From contig CM066982.1 in assembly GCA_033977485.1 (NCBI GenBank), positions 37,798,218-37,862,217 on the forward strand: DNA of 64,000 bases, given 5' to 3'. Both the position numbers and the translations under genes were made by a program. Origin of the DNA: Hydrangea macrophylla (Eukaryota > Streptophyta > Magnoliopsida > Cornales > Hydrangeaceae). Positions 23,801 to 37,400 of this stretch are shown one piece after another (the first letter of the stretch is position 1; each line of letters begins with the position of its first letter). The notes beneath the pieces are model-generated. The model ran no database searches. It was not told the origin of the DNA and saw nothing but the letters and a program-made list of their open reading frames with translations.

Positions 23801-26800
23801 TATAACCTCCCAAAAGGGGTATCGGTATTTTGTTACTTTTGTGGATGATTATTCAAGAGTAACTTGGCTATATTCAATGAAAAATCGTTCTGAGTTATTT
23901 TCTATTTTTTGTGCTTTTTGTGCTGAAATTAAAACTCAATTTGGTGTGCCAATTCGTGTTCTTCGAAGTGATAATGCAAAGGAATATCATTCTGACCCTT
24001 TCAGTACTTTTATGACACATTCTGGCATGATTCATCAATCTTCTTGTGTACACACACCACAACAAAATGGCGTTGCCGAGAGGAAAAATAGGCACCTATT
24101 AGAAGTCACACGCACCTTGTTATTTGAAATGCATGTTCCAAAATTTTTTTGGGGGGATGTTGTTCTTACTGCTTGTTATTTGATTAACCGTATGCCATCT
24201 TCTATTCTCAATGGCCGCACACCACACTTCAGCTTGTTCCCTGTTGAGTCATCTTTCTCGATCGTTCCTCGTGTTTTTGGGTGTGTTTGCTTCGTTCATC
24301 AGCTGGCTCCTGGTACTGATAAATTAGACCCACGAGCCATTCGGTGTATTTTCTTGGGATACTCTAGGACTCAGAAAGGGTACCGTTGTTACAGTCCTTC
24401 CCTTCATTGGTACTTTGTCTCTGCCGATGTCACATTCTTCGAGTCTAAACCCTTTTTTTCAGAGTCCCACTCGGCTACTGATCCGGATTTTATGCTTCCC
24501 GTTCCTCTTCCTGTCTCTCCTATCCCAACTACTACACCACCTACTCATAATGCTTCCACCCGCTTGTTTCGGCCTGATTTGCAAGTTTATACTCGTCGTC
24601 CACGTCCAGAGACTCTATTGGACTCCGCTGCTCTGCCTCCGCGTACCGTGTCCTCAGATCCGCCATCTTCTCCTCCAGAACCGACTGATTTAGATCTTCC
24701 CATTGCTCTCAGAAAGGGTAAGCGCTCTTGCACTACTTCTCATCCTATTTCTAACTTTGTATCTTATGATCATTTATCTCCTACATTTTCTTCATTTGTT
24801 GCTTCCGTGTCTACCATATCTATTCCTAAGAATGTTGCAGAGGCACTTACCCATTCTGGTTGGAACCAAGTTATGCAGGATGAAATGTGTGCCCTTAAGG
24901 AAACTGGTACTTGGGACTTGGTCCCTCTCCCGCCAGGGAAATCTGTGGTTGGTTGCCGTTGGGTGTATGCAGTTAAGGTTCATCCAGATGGCACTCTGGA
25001 TCGGTTGAAGGCACGCCTTGTTGCCAAAGGCTACACTCAAGTTTATGGACTTGATTATTCAGAGACTTTTTCTCCCGTGGCCAAGATTGCCTCTGTTCGC
25101 CTTTTCATCTCACTGGCCACTACTTATCACTGGCCCCTTCATCAGTTGGATGTTAAGAACGCATTTCTGAATGGTACCCTCCTTGAGGAGGTTTACATGG
25201 AGCAACCACCTGGGTTTGTTGCTCAGGGGGAGTCTAGTCTGGTTTGCAAATTAAAAAAGTCTCTTTATGGTTTGAAGCAGTCTCCTCGTGCTTGGTTTGG
25301 CAGGTTCAGTGATGTAATTGCTGAGTTTGGTCTTCAGAGATGTGGTGTTGACCATTCTGTTTTCTATAGACACACTGTAGCAGGGAAGATTCTGTTAATT
25401 GTTTATGTTGATGATATTGTCATTACTGGTGATGACCCTAAGGGCACTCAGGAGTTGAAATCCTTCTTACAAATCAAGTTTCAGACCAAAGACTTGGGGC
25501 AACTTAGGTATTTCTTAGGTATTGAGGTGGCCAGGTCTAGTGAAGGGATCTGCTTATCTCAGAGAAAATATGTTCTTGATTTGCTGACTGAGACAGGAAT
25601 GTTGGGATCAAAACCTTTGGATACTCCTATGGATCCCAATTCCAAATTATTGCCAGATCAGGGGGAGCTACTTGATGATCCAGGACAGTACAGACGCTTA
25701 GTTGGGAAACTTAACTATCTAACGGTCACGAGACCTGATGTTGCCTTCGCAGTTAGTGTAATTAGTCAGTTTATGGACTCTTCTCGGACTACACATTGGG
25801 ATGCAGTGATACGAGTCTTGAGGTACCTCAAGGGGGCCCCAGGCCGTGGTTTGTTGTATAAGGATCATGGGAAACTTAACTATCTAACGGTCACGAGACC
25901 TGATGTTGCCTTCGCAGTTAGTGTAATTAGTCAGTTTATGGACTCTTCTCGGACTACACATTGGGATGCAGTGATACGAGTCTTGAGGTACCTCAAGGGG
26001 GCCCCAGGCCGTGGTTTGTTGTATAAGGATCATGGTCACATTCGAGTTGAGAGCTACACAGATGCAGATTGGGCCGGATCTCCTAGTGATAGAAGGTCTA
26101 CTACAGGGTACTGTGTACTTGTTGGAGGAAATCTTGTGTCCTGGAAAAGCAAGAAACAAACCGTTGTTGCTAGATCTAGTGCTGAGTCAGAATATAGGGC
26201 TATGGCGCATACTACTTGTGACTTAGTATGGATGAAGCAGTTGTTGGAGGAACTTGGGTTCACTCAGTCCGAACCTATGAACCTATTTTGTGATAACCAG
26301 GCAGCGGTTCATATTGCTTCTAATCCTGTGTTTCATGAGAGGACGAAACACATTGAAGTTGATTGTCACTTTGTTCGTGAAAAGCTCCTACAGAAAGTGA
26401 TTAATACAGTTCATGTTAAATCTGCAGACCAGTTAGCGGATTTGTTTACTAAAGCATTGGGTGGGACACGTGTGAAATATATTTGTAACAAGCTAGGTGC
26501 ATATGATATGTATGCTCCAGCTTGAGGGGGAGTGTTAAAGGGTATATGTGTAAATATAGTATATGTATATATGTGGTTGTCCCACATCGGTTAAAGAGTA
26601 AACAGTCTAGGTTAGACCAAGCCTATATAAAGGCTCATTGTATTCTTTCATGTTATGTTGAATATACCAAAAGAGATATTCCCATCATACTTTTAATCTT
26701 TACAGTAATAATGGAGTAGCATGAATTAAACCTTTTCCCAAAACCGAGGAAAATGTTCCATCAGCAATTCTAACTTTGTCCTGACCTGAATAGGATTTAT

Positions 26801-29800
26801 AAGCAGAAAAAATATTTGAAGATCCAGACATATGATCAGAAGCTCCAGAATCAATAATCCATGAGAAGGAAGAATGAGATATGAAAGCTCTTGTTGAGGT
26901 GGCTAAGTTACCTGAATGGGCAAACGAAGAGGAGGCAACTGTAGATGTAGACGGAGCACTACAGGCCATCAGATTCTGGGGAGCATCCTCAAACTCTCTG
27001 CTGGAAGTAGAAGCAGATTGATCACCCTAGGCTGGAAGAGTTGTATCTACAATTGCTGAAACGAATGATGACTAATTTATGTCACTTTTTACTTAAACCG
27101 ACGTAAAAATAGAATGTTTTATTTACAAAATTGCCACCGCGTTTTTATTTATGTCGGTTTTTTAAAAGTAATATATAAACTTTATTATTTATGTCGTTTT
27201 ATAAAAAAAAGTGACATGAATACTTTATTATTTATGCCACTTTTACAAAAAAAAAAAAAATGGCATCTATAATAGAGTTTTTATGTCACTTTTTTAAAAA
27301 CCGACATAACTTAAAAAGCGACATAAAAAGCACATGCGAGAAATAATTGTGTCACTAGAAATAAAAGTGCATTAAAATTATTTCGAAAAAGTGACATAAA
27401 GGTTTACTCTCAAGGAAGGGTTATGTTATACTTGCATGCCAGGATCATAAAGAATGACAACTCTCCTCATTTTGCACAAAAGTGATTTGGGAAAAGGATG
27501 ATTTTATTACTGTACGTTCCCAAGTTTATATAATGTTACAATGAGAAATAAAAAAGGAAAGGAAATAACAGGAAAAAGGAAAGAGATAAAATAAAATAAA
27601 TGTGGTCAACATGACCATAAATAACAAAATCAAATCCGGGATCAAATCCCCTAATTCCAACACTCCCCCTCAAGCTGTGGCGAAGATGTTGACGAGACCA
27701 AGCTTGCCAAGAGACAACTGTAGAAGTGTTGGACCAACTGACTTAGTGAACATATCAGCGGTCTGATCTAATGAAGGAACAAAGCTCAGTGTTATGACTC
27801 CTGACCGAACTTTTTTCCGAATGAAATGGATGTCGACCTCTATATGTTTAGTTCTCTCATGAAGAACTGAATCAGATGATAACATAATTACAGACTTGTT
27901 ATCGCAAAATAACGTAGATGCGTCCACCACTGGGAAGCCTAACTCACCAAGAAGGGAACGGAGCCATATAAGTTCACATGAACCCTGAGCCATCGCACGG
28001 TACTCGGCCTCAGCAGAAGACCGTGAGACCACAGCTTGCTTTTTACATTTCCAGGAGATAAGATGACGACCTCGAAAAGTACAGAAACCAAAAGTGGAGC
28101 GTCTATCGCCCTTTGACCCTGCATGATCCGCATCAGTAAAACAGGAGAGACCTGATTGAGCTCCTGTCTGAAAGAAAAGACCAAGACCAGGACAAGTCTT
28201 GAGATATCAGAGAATATGATAAACAGCATCAAGATGTGAAGTACGTGGTGAGTGCATAAATTGGCTCACGACACTAACAGCAAAAGTCAGATCCGGTCTT
28301 GTGTTCGTCAAATAGATGAGACGACCCACAAGACGCTGATATAAAGAGGGATCTGGTAAGAGCTCTCCCAATTCAGCAGTCAACTTATGATTTGGATCCA
28401 TAGGAGAAGAAGCAGGTCTACACCCAAGCATTTCCGTATCTTGGAGGAGATCAAGGGCATATTTCCGTTGGGATAACGAAATACCTTGGCGGGACCGGGC
28501 CACCTCAATGCCAAGAAAGTATCTTAGAGGACCCAAATCCTTAATGTCGAACGATATTCCAAGAGACTGTTTTACTTGTACAATACTAGATGCATCATCG
28601 CCTGTAATAATAATATCGTCAACATAAACAGAAATAGTGATACATTGCCCTTTGGAATTACGACGAATAAAGCAAGTATGGTCGGAGTGGCAGCGAATAA
28701 ATCCCATAGTGAGCACCACATCACTAAACCGGCTGTACCATGCACGAGGAGACTGCTTCAATCCATAGAGAGATTTTCGGAGGCGACAAACTTTCCCCGA
28801 ATACTCCCCCTGAGCCCGAAAACCAGGAGGGGGGTCCATATAGATAACTTCAGACAAATCACCGTTAAGAAACGCGTTCTTGACGTCAAGCTGATGAAGA
28901 GGCCAAGAATAGGAAGCAGCAAGAGAAACAAGAAGCCGGACTCTGGTCAGTTTAGCAACCGGAGCTAAAGTGGCCCCAAAATCCTTACCTGTGTGAAGCC
29001 CTTAGCAATAAGACGGGCCTTATATCGGTCAATGGTGCCGTCGGCCATATACTTAACACTGAAGACCCACTTACAGCCAACTGTACATTCACCATTCGGG
29101 AGAGAGACAAGTTCCCAAGTCTGATTATTCTGAAGAGCACTCATTTCTGTTTTCATAGCAGCCACCCACTTTGGATTCTAGAGAGCTTCATGAACAGAGC
29201 GAGGAATGGAGACAGAATCAACTGCACTAACAAAAGAGCTAAATGGTTTTGACAGGCCCTGATAAGAGACATACTTAGAAATTGGATGGTTAGTACTACT
29301 TGAAAGAATATAACGTAAAGGGGGGCGACGAATACATGTAGGCTAACGAGAAGGAGCAACATCAGAGACAAAAGGAGGAGATGAGATACCTGATTTCGGA
29401 GAAGATGATGGCATGCGGTCCGGAGGGCGAGGACGACGAGAGTACACCTGTAATGGGTCAGTAGTAATTACCGGAGGCAGAGAGTCACTGGGTATGTCAC
29501 TGGGTATATCAAGAATAGGCACAGGGCGAGGAAGGACTGGGATATCATCCACTACCTGCTCTAGTGGAGTTTCCATAGAGGAAGAAGCACCAGTAAAAAA
29601 TGGAACCGTTTCCAAAAAAGTGACATCTAGAGAGTGATACAAATGGCGTGTGACAGGATCATAGCTGTTGGAAAAATTACATTGATACAATTGAAAAACA
29701 GAAACAGATTCTTGATTACAATCTGAAAAATAGAACTTGAACAGAAACAGAATTACAATATATACACAGAAAGCAATAACAGAAAACCATAACAAAAATA

Positions 29801-31414
29801 AGATCAAACCGAGGCCTGTGAATTTTCACAGTTTCCTTAAAACAGATTCGCCGCCTCACCGGGTGTGCTTGAGAAAATCGTCGGCATCTGTTTCCCAGGA
29901 TACAGCGGCTTCTAGCAGTAGTACTTGCACAGTGTACAACTGCTCTGACGAACCAACTATGTTCAGTGGCTCTCTCTCTGAAATTGGAACTGGAAGGGGA
30001 ACTCTTTGAAGAACAGTGTGTGAAATTGTGTTGGATGTTGAAGGTGTGTATAGACTGAAAGAGAGTTGGAATATATTTGTGTATTCATCATTTCAGAAAT
30101 TCCAAAGGTTGTAACTACAACCTTTTGGAGTTCTGTAACTCTTCCAGAAATCCCAAAGGTTTCTGCAATGTTAAACATGTGCAGAAATTCCAAGGGTCTC
30201 TTCATTACAAAACTGTAATACCAAAACCTTGAGGGGTCTAAAAAGAAATATTATGTGCGGGCTGCACCCACGACCCGACCCGGCCCGGCTCGGCCGGCCG
30301 GACGGACGGCGGCAGCGGCGCGCGCGTGCGCGTGTGTGGAGTAAACCCAAAGGCCTTAGGTCCTCCCCCTTCCACAAAACTGGGTACCCCTTGGGGCCCA
30401 AACCCAAAACATGAAGTAGCCTTATAAATACACTAAAGGCTACTTCTAGTTTTCCTATGTGGGACAAGACAAGTTGTGAACCTCTTTCATTTCAACAACT
30501 CCTTGTATGGGGCAACCTTTAATCATTAATTTCTCATTCACCCATCAATAGTTTTGGACATGTGAATATCCAAACTTCATCTCCTTATGGAGGAGAACAC
30601 AAATCCACAAGGACCCCACTTAAACTCTAAGTGGGTCCCACTTTTATTAGCCCTTAAACATGGCCAAAACACATATTTATCCAACAATCCCCCACATGAA
30701 TGAAATTAACCGAAACGATGTGAGACAGTGACTCGATAAGAGAGAGAGCACAACGGATCACTCCTGCAAGGGATAGGTAGCTTTTGGCTTTGAACCTTCC
30801 CTTGTGACAGTCTATCAGATTTACTGGCTGACCAGTGAACGTATAGTCTTGAACTGATTGCCATTAGTGTAAACAACCGACAGACCTCACACAGGAGCTT
30901 TCCAAACATAGTTTAGTTCTTACACTTGTGTTCATTTTGGCCTTGAACACTCGCCTGGTTGAGTAAATGTTTATCAAAGAATTTTGTCATTCTCAAATTC
31001 TTTTAGAAGCGACCCCACTTCACATTCACATAGGTGACTATTTAGAGTATCCTGCTATACTCCGCTTGGTTAACAACGCACATAGTCATTAAAAGCTAAG
31101 CTTACCCTCACGCCATGCAGGTATCACTGTTGAATTATAGAAATGGACAGAAGATCATTTATTCTCAGTGATTCTCTTAAGGTACATGAAATTAGGTTGT
31201 CCTTTTGAACCTAGATCTTGGGATCTCCAGTCAACTAGGTTGGGTTTCCATTCCATTCCCTTGTAACGTCATAGGCTTTAGTCCCATTCCTCTAGATGAT
31301 TTATTAACTAACTCTCGATTTAACCCTTTGGTTAGCGGATCCGCAATGTTGTCCTTTGACTTTACATAGTCAATTGTGACAATCCCACTTGAGAGTAGTT
31401 GTTTAATGGTATTG

Positions 31415-31458
<44 letters not shown>

Positions 31459-34400
31459 TTGTGCCCTTTCAATAGCAGATTGGCTATCGCAGTGTATGCA
31501 AATAGTTGGCACAGGTTTTGACCATCTAGGAATATCTTCTACAAAATGGCGAAGCCATTCAGCTGCCTTGTCTAGCGTAATGAATTCAGAATCCATTGTT
31601 GATCTAGCAATACAAGTTTGTTTTGAAGATTTCCATGACACAGCTGCACCACCAAGTGTGAAAACATATCCACTTGTAAATTTTGAATCTTTCATATCGG
31701 ATATCCAGTTTGCATCACTGTATCCTTCCAATACAGCTTGATATCTCATGTAGTGCAATCCCTGATCACGTGTATATCGTAAGTACCGCAGTACCCTTAC
31801 TATCACTTTCCAATGTTCAGTACTAGGATTACTAGTATATCTACTTAGTCTACTAACAGAATAAGCAATGCCAGGCCTTGTACAACTCATTAAGTACATC
31901 AAACTTCCTATCACTTGAGAATATTCTAGTTGAGAAACACTCTTACCAGTATTCTTAGATAGGTGTAGACTTAAGTCCACAGGCTTCCTGGCTATACTAG
32001 TGTCAGACTTGTTGAACTTCTCTAGGATCTTGTCTACATAATGTGACTGTGACAGAACAAGTCCATTATTATTTCTAGAGATCTTGATGCCCAATATAAC
32101 ATCAGCAAGTCCCATATCTTTCATGTCAAATTTAGAATTCAACATTTTCTTAGTGGATTTAATGATTTTATCATTACTACCCACTATGAGCATGTCATCA
32201 ACATAAAGACATAGGATGACATAGCCTTCAATTGTGTCTTTGACATAAACACATTTATCACACTCATTGATTTTAAACCCACTAGAGAGTATAGCTTGGT
32301 CAAATTTTTCATGCCATTGTTTTGGAGCTTGCTTTAAGCCATACAATGATTTGACAAGCTTACACACTTTATTTTCTTGCCCTGGAGCAGAAAATCATTC
32401 AGGTTGTTCCATGTAGATTTCTTCATTCAAATCTCCATTAAGGAAGGCAGTTTTAACATCCATTTGATATATTTCGAGACCTCGCAACGCTGCGATTGCA
32501 ATAATCATACGAATGGATGTTATTCTCGTAACAGGAGAATACGTATCAAAGTAGTCTAGACCCTCCTTTTGTCTATACCCTTTAATGACAAGCCTTGCTT
32601 TATACTTATCAATAGTACCATCCGTCTTCATTTTCTTTTTAAAAATCCATTTGTAGCCCAATGGCTTACAACCAGGAGGAAGATCTACCAGTTCCCAAGT
32701 ATGGTTTTGTAGGATAGAGTCAATTTCACTCTTGATTGCTTCTTTCCACAATGGATCATCTGGTGATCTAATAGCTTCATTATAGCTTTGGGGCTCACTC
32801 TCTATAACATAAGTTAGAAAGTCTGGACCAAAAGATTTTGAGGTTCTAGCTCATTTCCCACGTCTAGGCTCAATATCTACATTTTCTTCTTGGGTTTTAC
32901 CAGTTTCCCCAACAGTCTCAAATGTGCGTTTTTTAGAACTATATTCCTCTTTACAAGGAAATATATTCTCAAAGAAAGACGCATTTCTAGACCCCATGAT
33001 CGTGTTCTTGTGAATATTTGGGTTTTCAGATTTATGTACAAGAAACCGATACGCACTACTATTATGTGCATAGCCAATAAATAAACAATCAATAGTTTTT
33101 GGACCTATCCTTTCTTTCTTAGGAGTAGGTACAAGAACTTTTGCAAGACACCCCCACATTCGTAAGAACTTGTAAGAAGGTTTTCGACCATTCCACTGTT
33201 CATACGTGGTTTGATCAACTTTCTTTCGAGGTACCTTATTTAAAATATAATTTGCGGAGAGAATTGTCTCCCCCCACAAGTTCGGTGGCAATCCAGAACT
33301 TATTAACATAACATTCATCATTTCTTTTAAGGTACGATTTTTCCTTTCAGCAACTCCATTTGATGGAGGTGAATAAGGTGCGGTGGTTTGGTGAATAATT
33401 TCATTTTGTGCACAAAACTCACCATATGGCGCTACATATTCACCACCCCTATCACTTCTCAACACCTTAATCTTTTTACTTAGTTGATTCTCAACCTCTG
33501 TCTTGTATAGAATGAACTTAGCCAAAGCTTCATCCTTACTTTTTAGCAAATACACATAACAGTATTTAGTGCAATCATCAACAAAAGTAATAAAATACTT
33601 ATTGCCACCTCTAGATTGAACCATTTTTAAATCACATACATCAGTGTGGATTAATTCCAGAAGTTCAGTGCTTCTTTCAATTGATTGAAATGAAGTGTTT
33701 GTTAATTTTGCTTCAACACAAGTTTCACATTTATAACTTGCATCAATATGAAAGTTTGGTATGTGGTCTAATTTAATTAATCTTCGCAAAGAATTAAAAT
33801 TAACATGTCCTAGTCTACCATGCCACAAATTGGAAGACTCAAGCAAGTAAACAGAAGAGGTACTCATTTATTAACTTTTGGGAATACAGTTGCTACATTA
33901 AGTTTGAACATCCCATTACACATATACCCCTTTCCCACATACATTCCTGCTTTGGTCAGTACCACCTTGTCTGACTCAAAGACCATTCGGAAGCCATGCT
34001 TGCTTAGGAGAGAACCGGATACCAAATTCTTGTGAATTTCCGGTACATAAAGGACATTGTTAAGTGTCAGCTCCTTTCCTGAAGTCATCTTCAGAATTAT
34101 TTTTCCTTGGCCTTCAACATCTGAGGAATCAGAATTTCCCATATACAACTTCTCACCACTTGTAATTGGTTCGAAGGAAGTGAACATAGCTTTGTCGGAG
34201 CATATGTGGCGAGTAGCACCAGTGTCTATCCACCATTCCTTTGGGTTTGAACCCACCAAGTTCACTTCAGAGACCACAACAGACAGATTTATGTCAGAGA
34301 CATCCCTTGAGATATAGTCTAACTCCGTCACATTTATCTCATGGACTTGACTGATCACAGTCTTTGAGTCCACCACTTCTAAGGACTCCCACAGTTCCTT

Positions 34401-37400
34401 AGTAGTGGTCTTGACCCTATACACCTTATAGAGTGTATCGTCTAAGTCATTCAAGACATAGTTTCGGCACAAAAAGTCCGAGTGCTTCAAAGCATCAATA
34501 GCTAGCACAACCTCTTGATCTTGTTCATTTTCATTAAATTTGTCGGGTTTCTCCCCGTGGTTCACAGGAACCATTTGGATTGAGGGAACCTTAACAATCA
34601 TCGAACCAATCACCACGGTGTAGGTAGCACCATCGGTCGCAACAGAGTTCATGGTCTCATTTGCCATTTCTGAAATTATCACAGGAGAAAAGAAATTAAA
34701 TCTAATATTTTCTTTTTAATTTTAACAGCAGCAGAATTTATTTTTCCAAATAATTGTTAGAAAACGAATGAATTTTAAGATTCTGCTCGCGTGATCCCAA
34801 GCAAAACGCGATTCTGCACACTTTTCGTCTAATGCTATTTTCCCTGATTCTGCACCGTTTGGCCAGAAAACGAGGATTACAGTAGCAGTTTTTGTAAAAC
34901 TGTTTTTCAAAATAGTTTCTGTTTCCCAAAACCGAATCTGTTTTTGTTTTGTAAAATATATATAATCTGTTTTAAAATTGTTGGAAATATTTTATCTTCT
35001 ACAAAATTGTTGGAAATATTTCATTGATATAGTTGGAAACAGAAACAGATTCTTGATTACAATCTGAAAAATAGAACTTGAACAGAAACAGAATTACAAC
35101 ATATAAACAGAAAGCAATAACAGAAAACTATAACAAAAATAAGATCAAACCGAGGCCTGTGAATTTTCACAGTTTCCTTAAAACAGATTCGCCGCCTCAC
35201 CGGGTGTGCTTGAGGAAATCGTTGGCGCCTGTTTCCCAGGATACAGCGGCTTCTAGCAGTAGTACTTGCACAGTGTACAACTGCTCTGACGAACCAACTA
35301 TGTTCAGTATCTCTCTCTCTGAAATTGGAACTGGAAGGGGAACTCTTTGAAGAACAGTGTGTGAAACTGTGTTGGATGTTGAAGGTGTGTATAGACTGAT
35401 GGAGAGTTGGAATATATTTGTGTATTCATCATTTCAGAAATTCCAAAGGTTGTAACTACAACCTTTTGGAGTTCTGTAACTCTTCCAGAAATCCCAAAGG
35501 TTTCTGCAATGTTAAACATGTGCAGAAATTCCAAGGGTCTCTTCATTACAAAATTGTAATACCAAAACCTTGAGGGGTCTAAAAAGAAATATTCTGTACG
35601 GGCCGCACCCGCACCCACGACCCGACCCGGCCCGGCCGGACGGACGGACGGCGGCGGCGCGCGCGCGTGTGCGCGTGTGTGGAGTAAACCCAAAGGCCTT
35701 AGGTCCTCCCCCTTCCACAAAACTGGGTACCCTTTGGGGCCCAAACCCAAAACATGAAGTACCCTTATAAATACACTAAAGGCTACTTCTAGTTTTCCTA
35801 TGTGGGACAAGACAAGTTGTGAACCTCTTTCATTTCAACAACTCTTTGTATGGGGCAACCTTTAATCATTAATTTCTCATTCACCCATCAATAGTTTTGG
35901 ACATGTGAATATCCAAACTTCATCTCCTCATGGAGGAGAACACAAATCCACAAGGACCCCACTTAAACTCTAAGTGGGTCCCACTTTTATTAGCCCTTAA
36001 ACATGGCCAAAACACATATTTATCCAACAATAGCAACGATATCCTTTGGACATGGAAGAATATCCCAGAAAGACACACTGAACAGCTTTATCATCCAGTT
36101 TAGTGCGTGTAGGGCTGCGATTTTGGACAAAACACGTGCACCCGAAAACCCGGGGGACAACAGGAAAGAGTTTACTACCAGGCTTGAGAGCATGAAGTGG
36201 GGCCTGGCCTTGTAGAATACGGCTAGGAGTACGATTTATTAGGTAAGTGGCAGTAAGGACAACACAATGCCAAAAATACTTGGGAACATCTATCCCACGT
36301 AGGAGACACCTAACCATAGTGTTGAAGCTTGATATACATTGTTGGGCCCATTTTCTAACAGCTTAAGCTTTTGGAGTAGTTGGTAACTTAACATGGTATC
36401 AAAGCCTTGTTTGTGGGAGGTCTTGGGTTCGACTCTCCATCCCCGCTTTGTTGTGCATATTTGCACTTTGTTATTTGCCTCCACTATGATGGAGTTTGGT
36501 TTGTTTGCTCTCCACGTGCAAGTCGGGGTTGCACGTGAGGGAGGATGTTGAAGCTTGATATACATTGTTGGGCCCATTCTCTAACAGCTTAAGCTTTTGG
36601 AGTAGTTGGTAACTTAACACATAGCTATAAGATGGCGATTTTTACGTTCGGCTACCCCATTTTGTTCAGGGGTATAAGGACAAGTGAGTTGTTGAAGAAT
36701 ACCCCCTTTATTTAGTTCAGCCCGAAACTCATCAGTAATATATTCCCTACCATTATCAGACCGAATATTACGAACAAACGTATGAAATTGAGTCTTAATT
36801 ATTTGAAGAAAATTTCTAAAATGAGAGAAAACTTCAGATTTTTTCTTCATAAGATAAACCCAAGTACAACTTGTATAATCATCTATAAACGTAACATAAT
36901 ATCGGTGCTGTGACATGGATGTGACAGGGGAAGGACCCCACACATCGGAGTGAATAAGATCAAAGGCACTAGGTGCCCGGTGCATGCGAGGAATATAAGA
37001 AGTACGAGTATATTTAAATATTCACACACTACACATTTAAAATGGAAATCCTTACAAGCTTTATTTAAGTGAGGGAATAACCAACATAAATACTGAAAGT
37101 TGACATGGCCTAGACGAGCATGCCACAAATCTAAAATTTGAAGGGAACACACATATTTATTTGAGTCGGGCAAAACAGAATTATTAAAAGCAGGTAACAC
37201 GGAAGCTTGAAGACTGGAGAACGTCCTTGACACCGAAGGATCACTGAAGTAGTAGAGGCCGTCCCGCTCAAACCCCCTGCCAAAAATCTTCTTCGTAGTC
37301 AGGTCCTGCAAACAACAAGAATGAGGTAAGAACACAACAGAGCAGTTATGATCTTTGATGAGACGATTAACCGAAAGCAAGTTAAAAGCAAAATTGGGAA

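Larger units (their letters stand above)
21670..26704 (+). mobile_element. Copia-2: young, nearly complete Ty1-copia element
   Basis: LTRs 21670-21841 and 26533-26704, 172 bp each, differing at one base (a/g). A perfect 6-bp duplication gtaata flanks it (21664-21669, 26705-26710). PBS tggtatcagagc at 21842-21853; polypurine tract ttgagggggag at 26522-26532. It carries gag, protease, integrase, RT and RNase H in copia order on the plus strand, antisense to the host gene. Two frameshifts in gag and an in-frame 165-bp duplication are present. It is the youngest insertion by LTR comparison. Confidence 0.96.
29666..36029 (-). mobile_element. Copia-4: copia element with ~1-kb LTRs (Tork-like), gag deleted
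   Basis: LTRs 29666-30686 (1021 bp) and 35008-36029 (1022 bp), about 25 substitutions plus small indels by hand. Target duplication atagc at 29661-29665 and 36030-36034. The polypurine tract complement atcccccacat follows the left LTR. No initiator-Met PBS is seen; instead a 29-bp direct repeat of the LTR end occupies the site (34979-35007). The protein style ('[16 protein letters not shown]') suggests the Tork group. The central gag and zinc knuckle are missing, so it is not autonomous. Confidence 0.92.
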
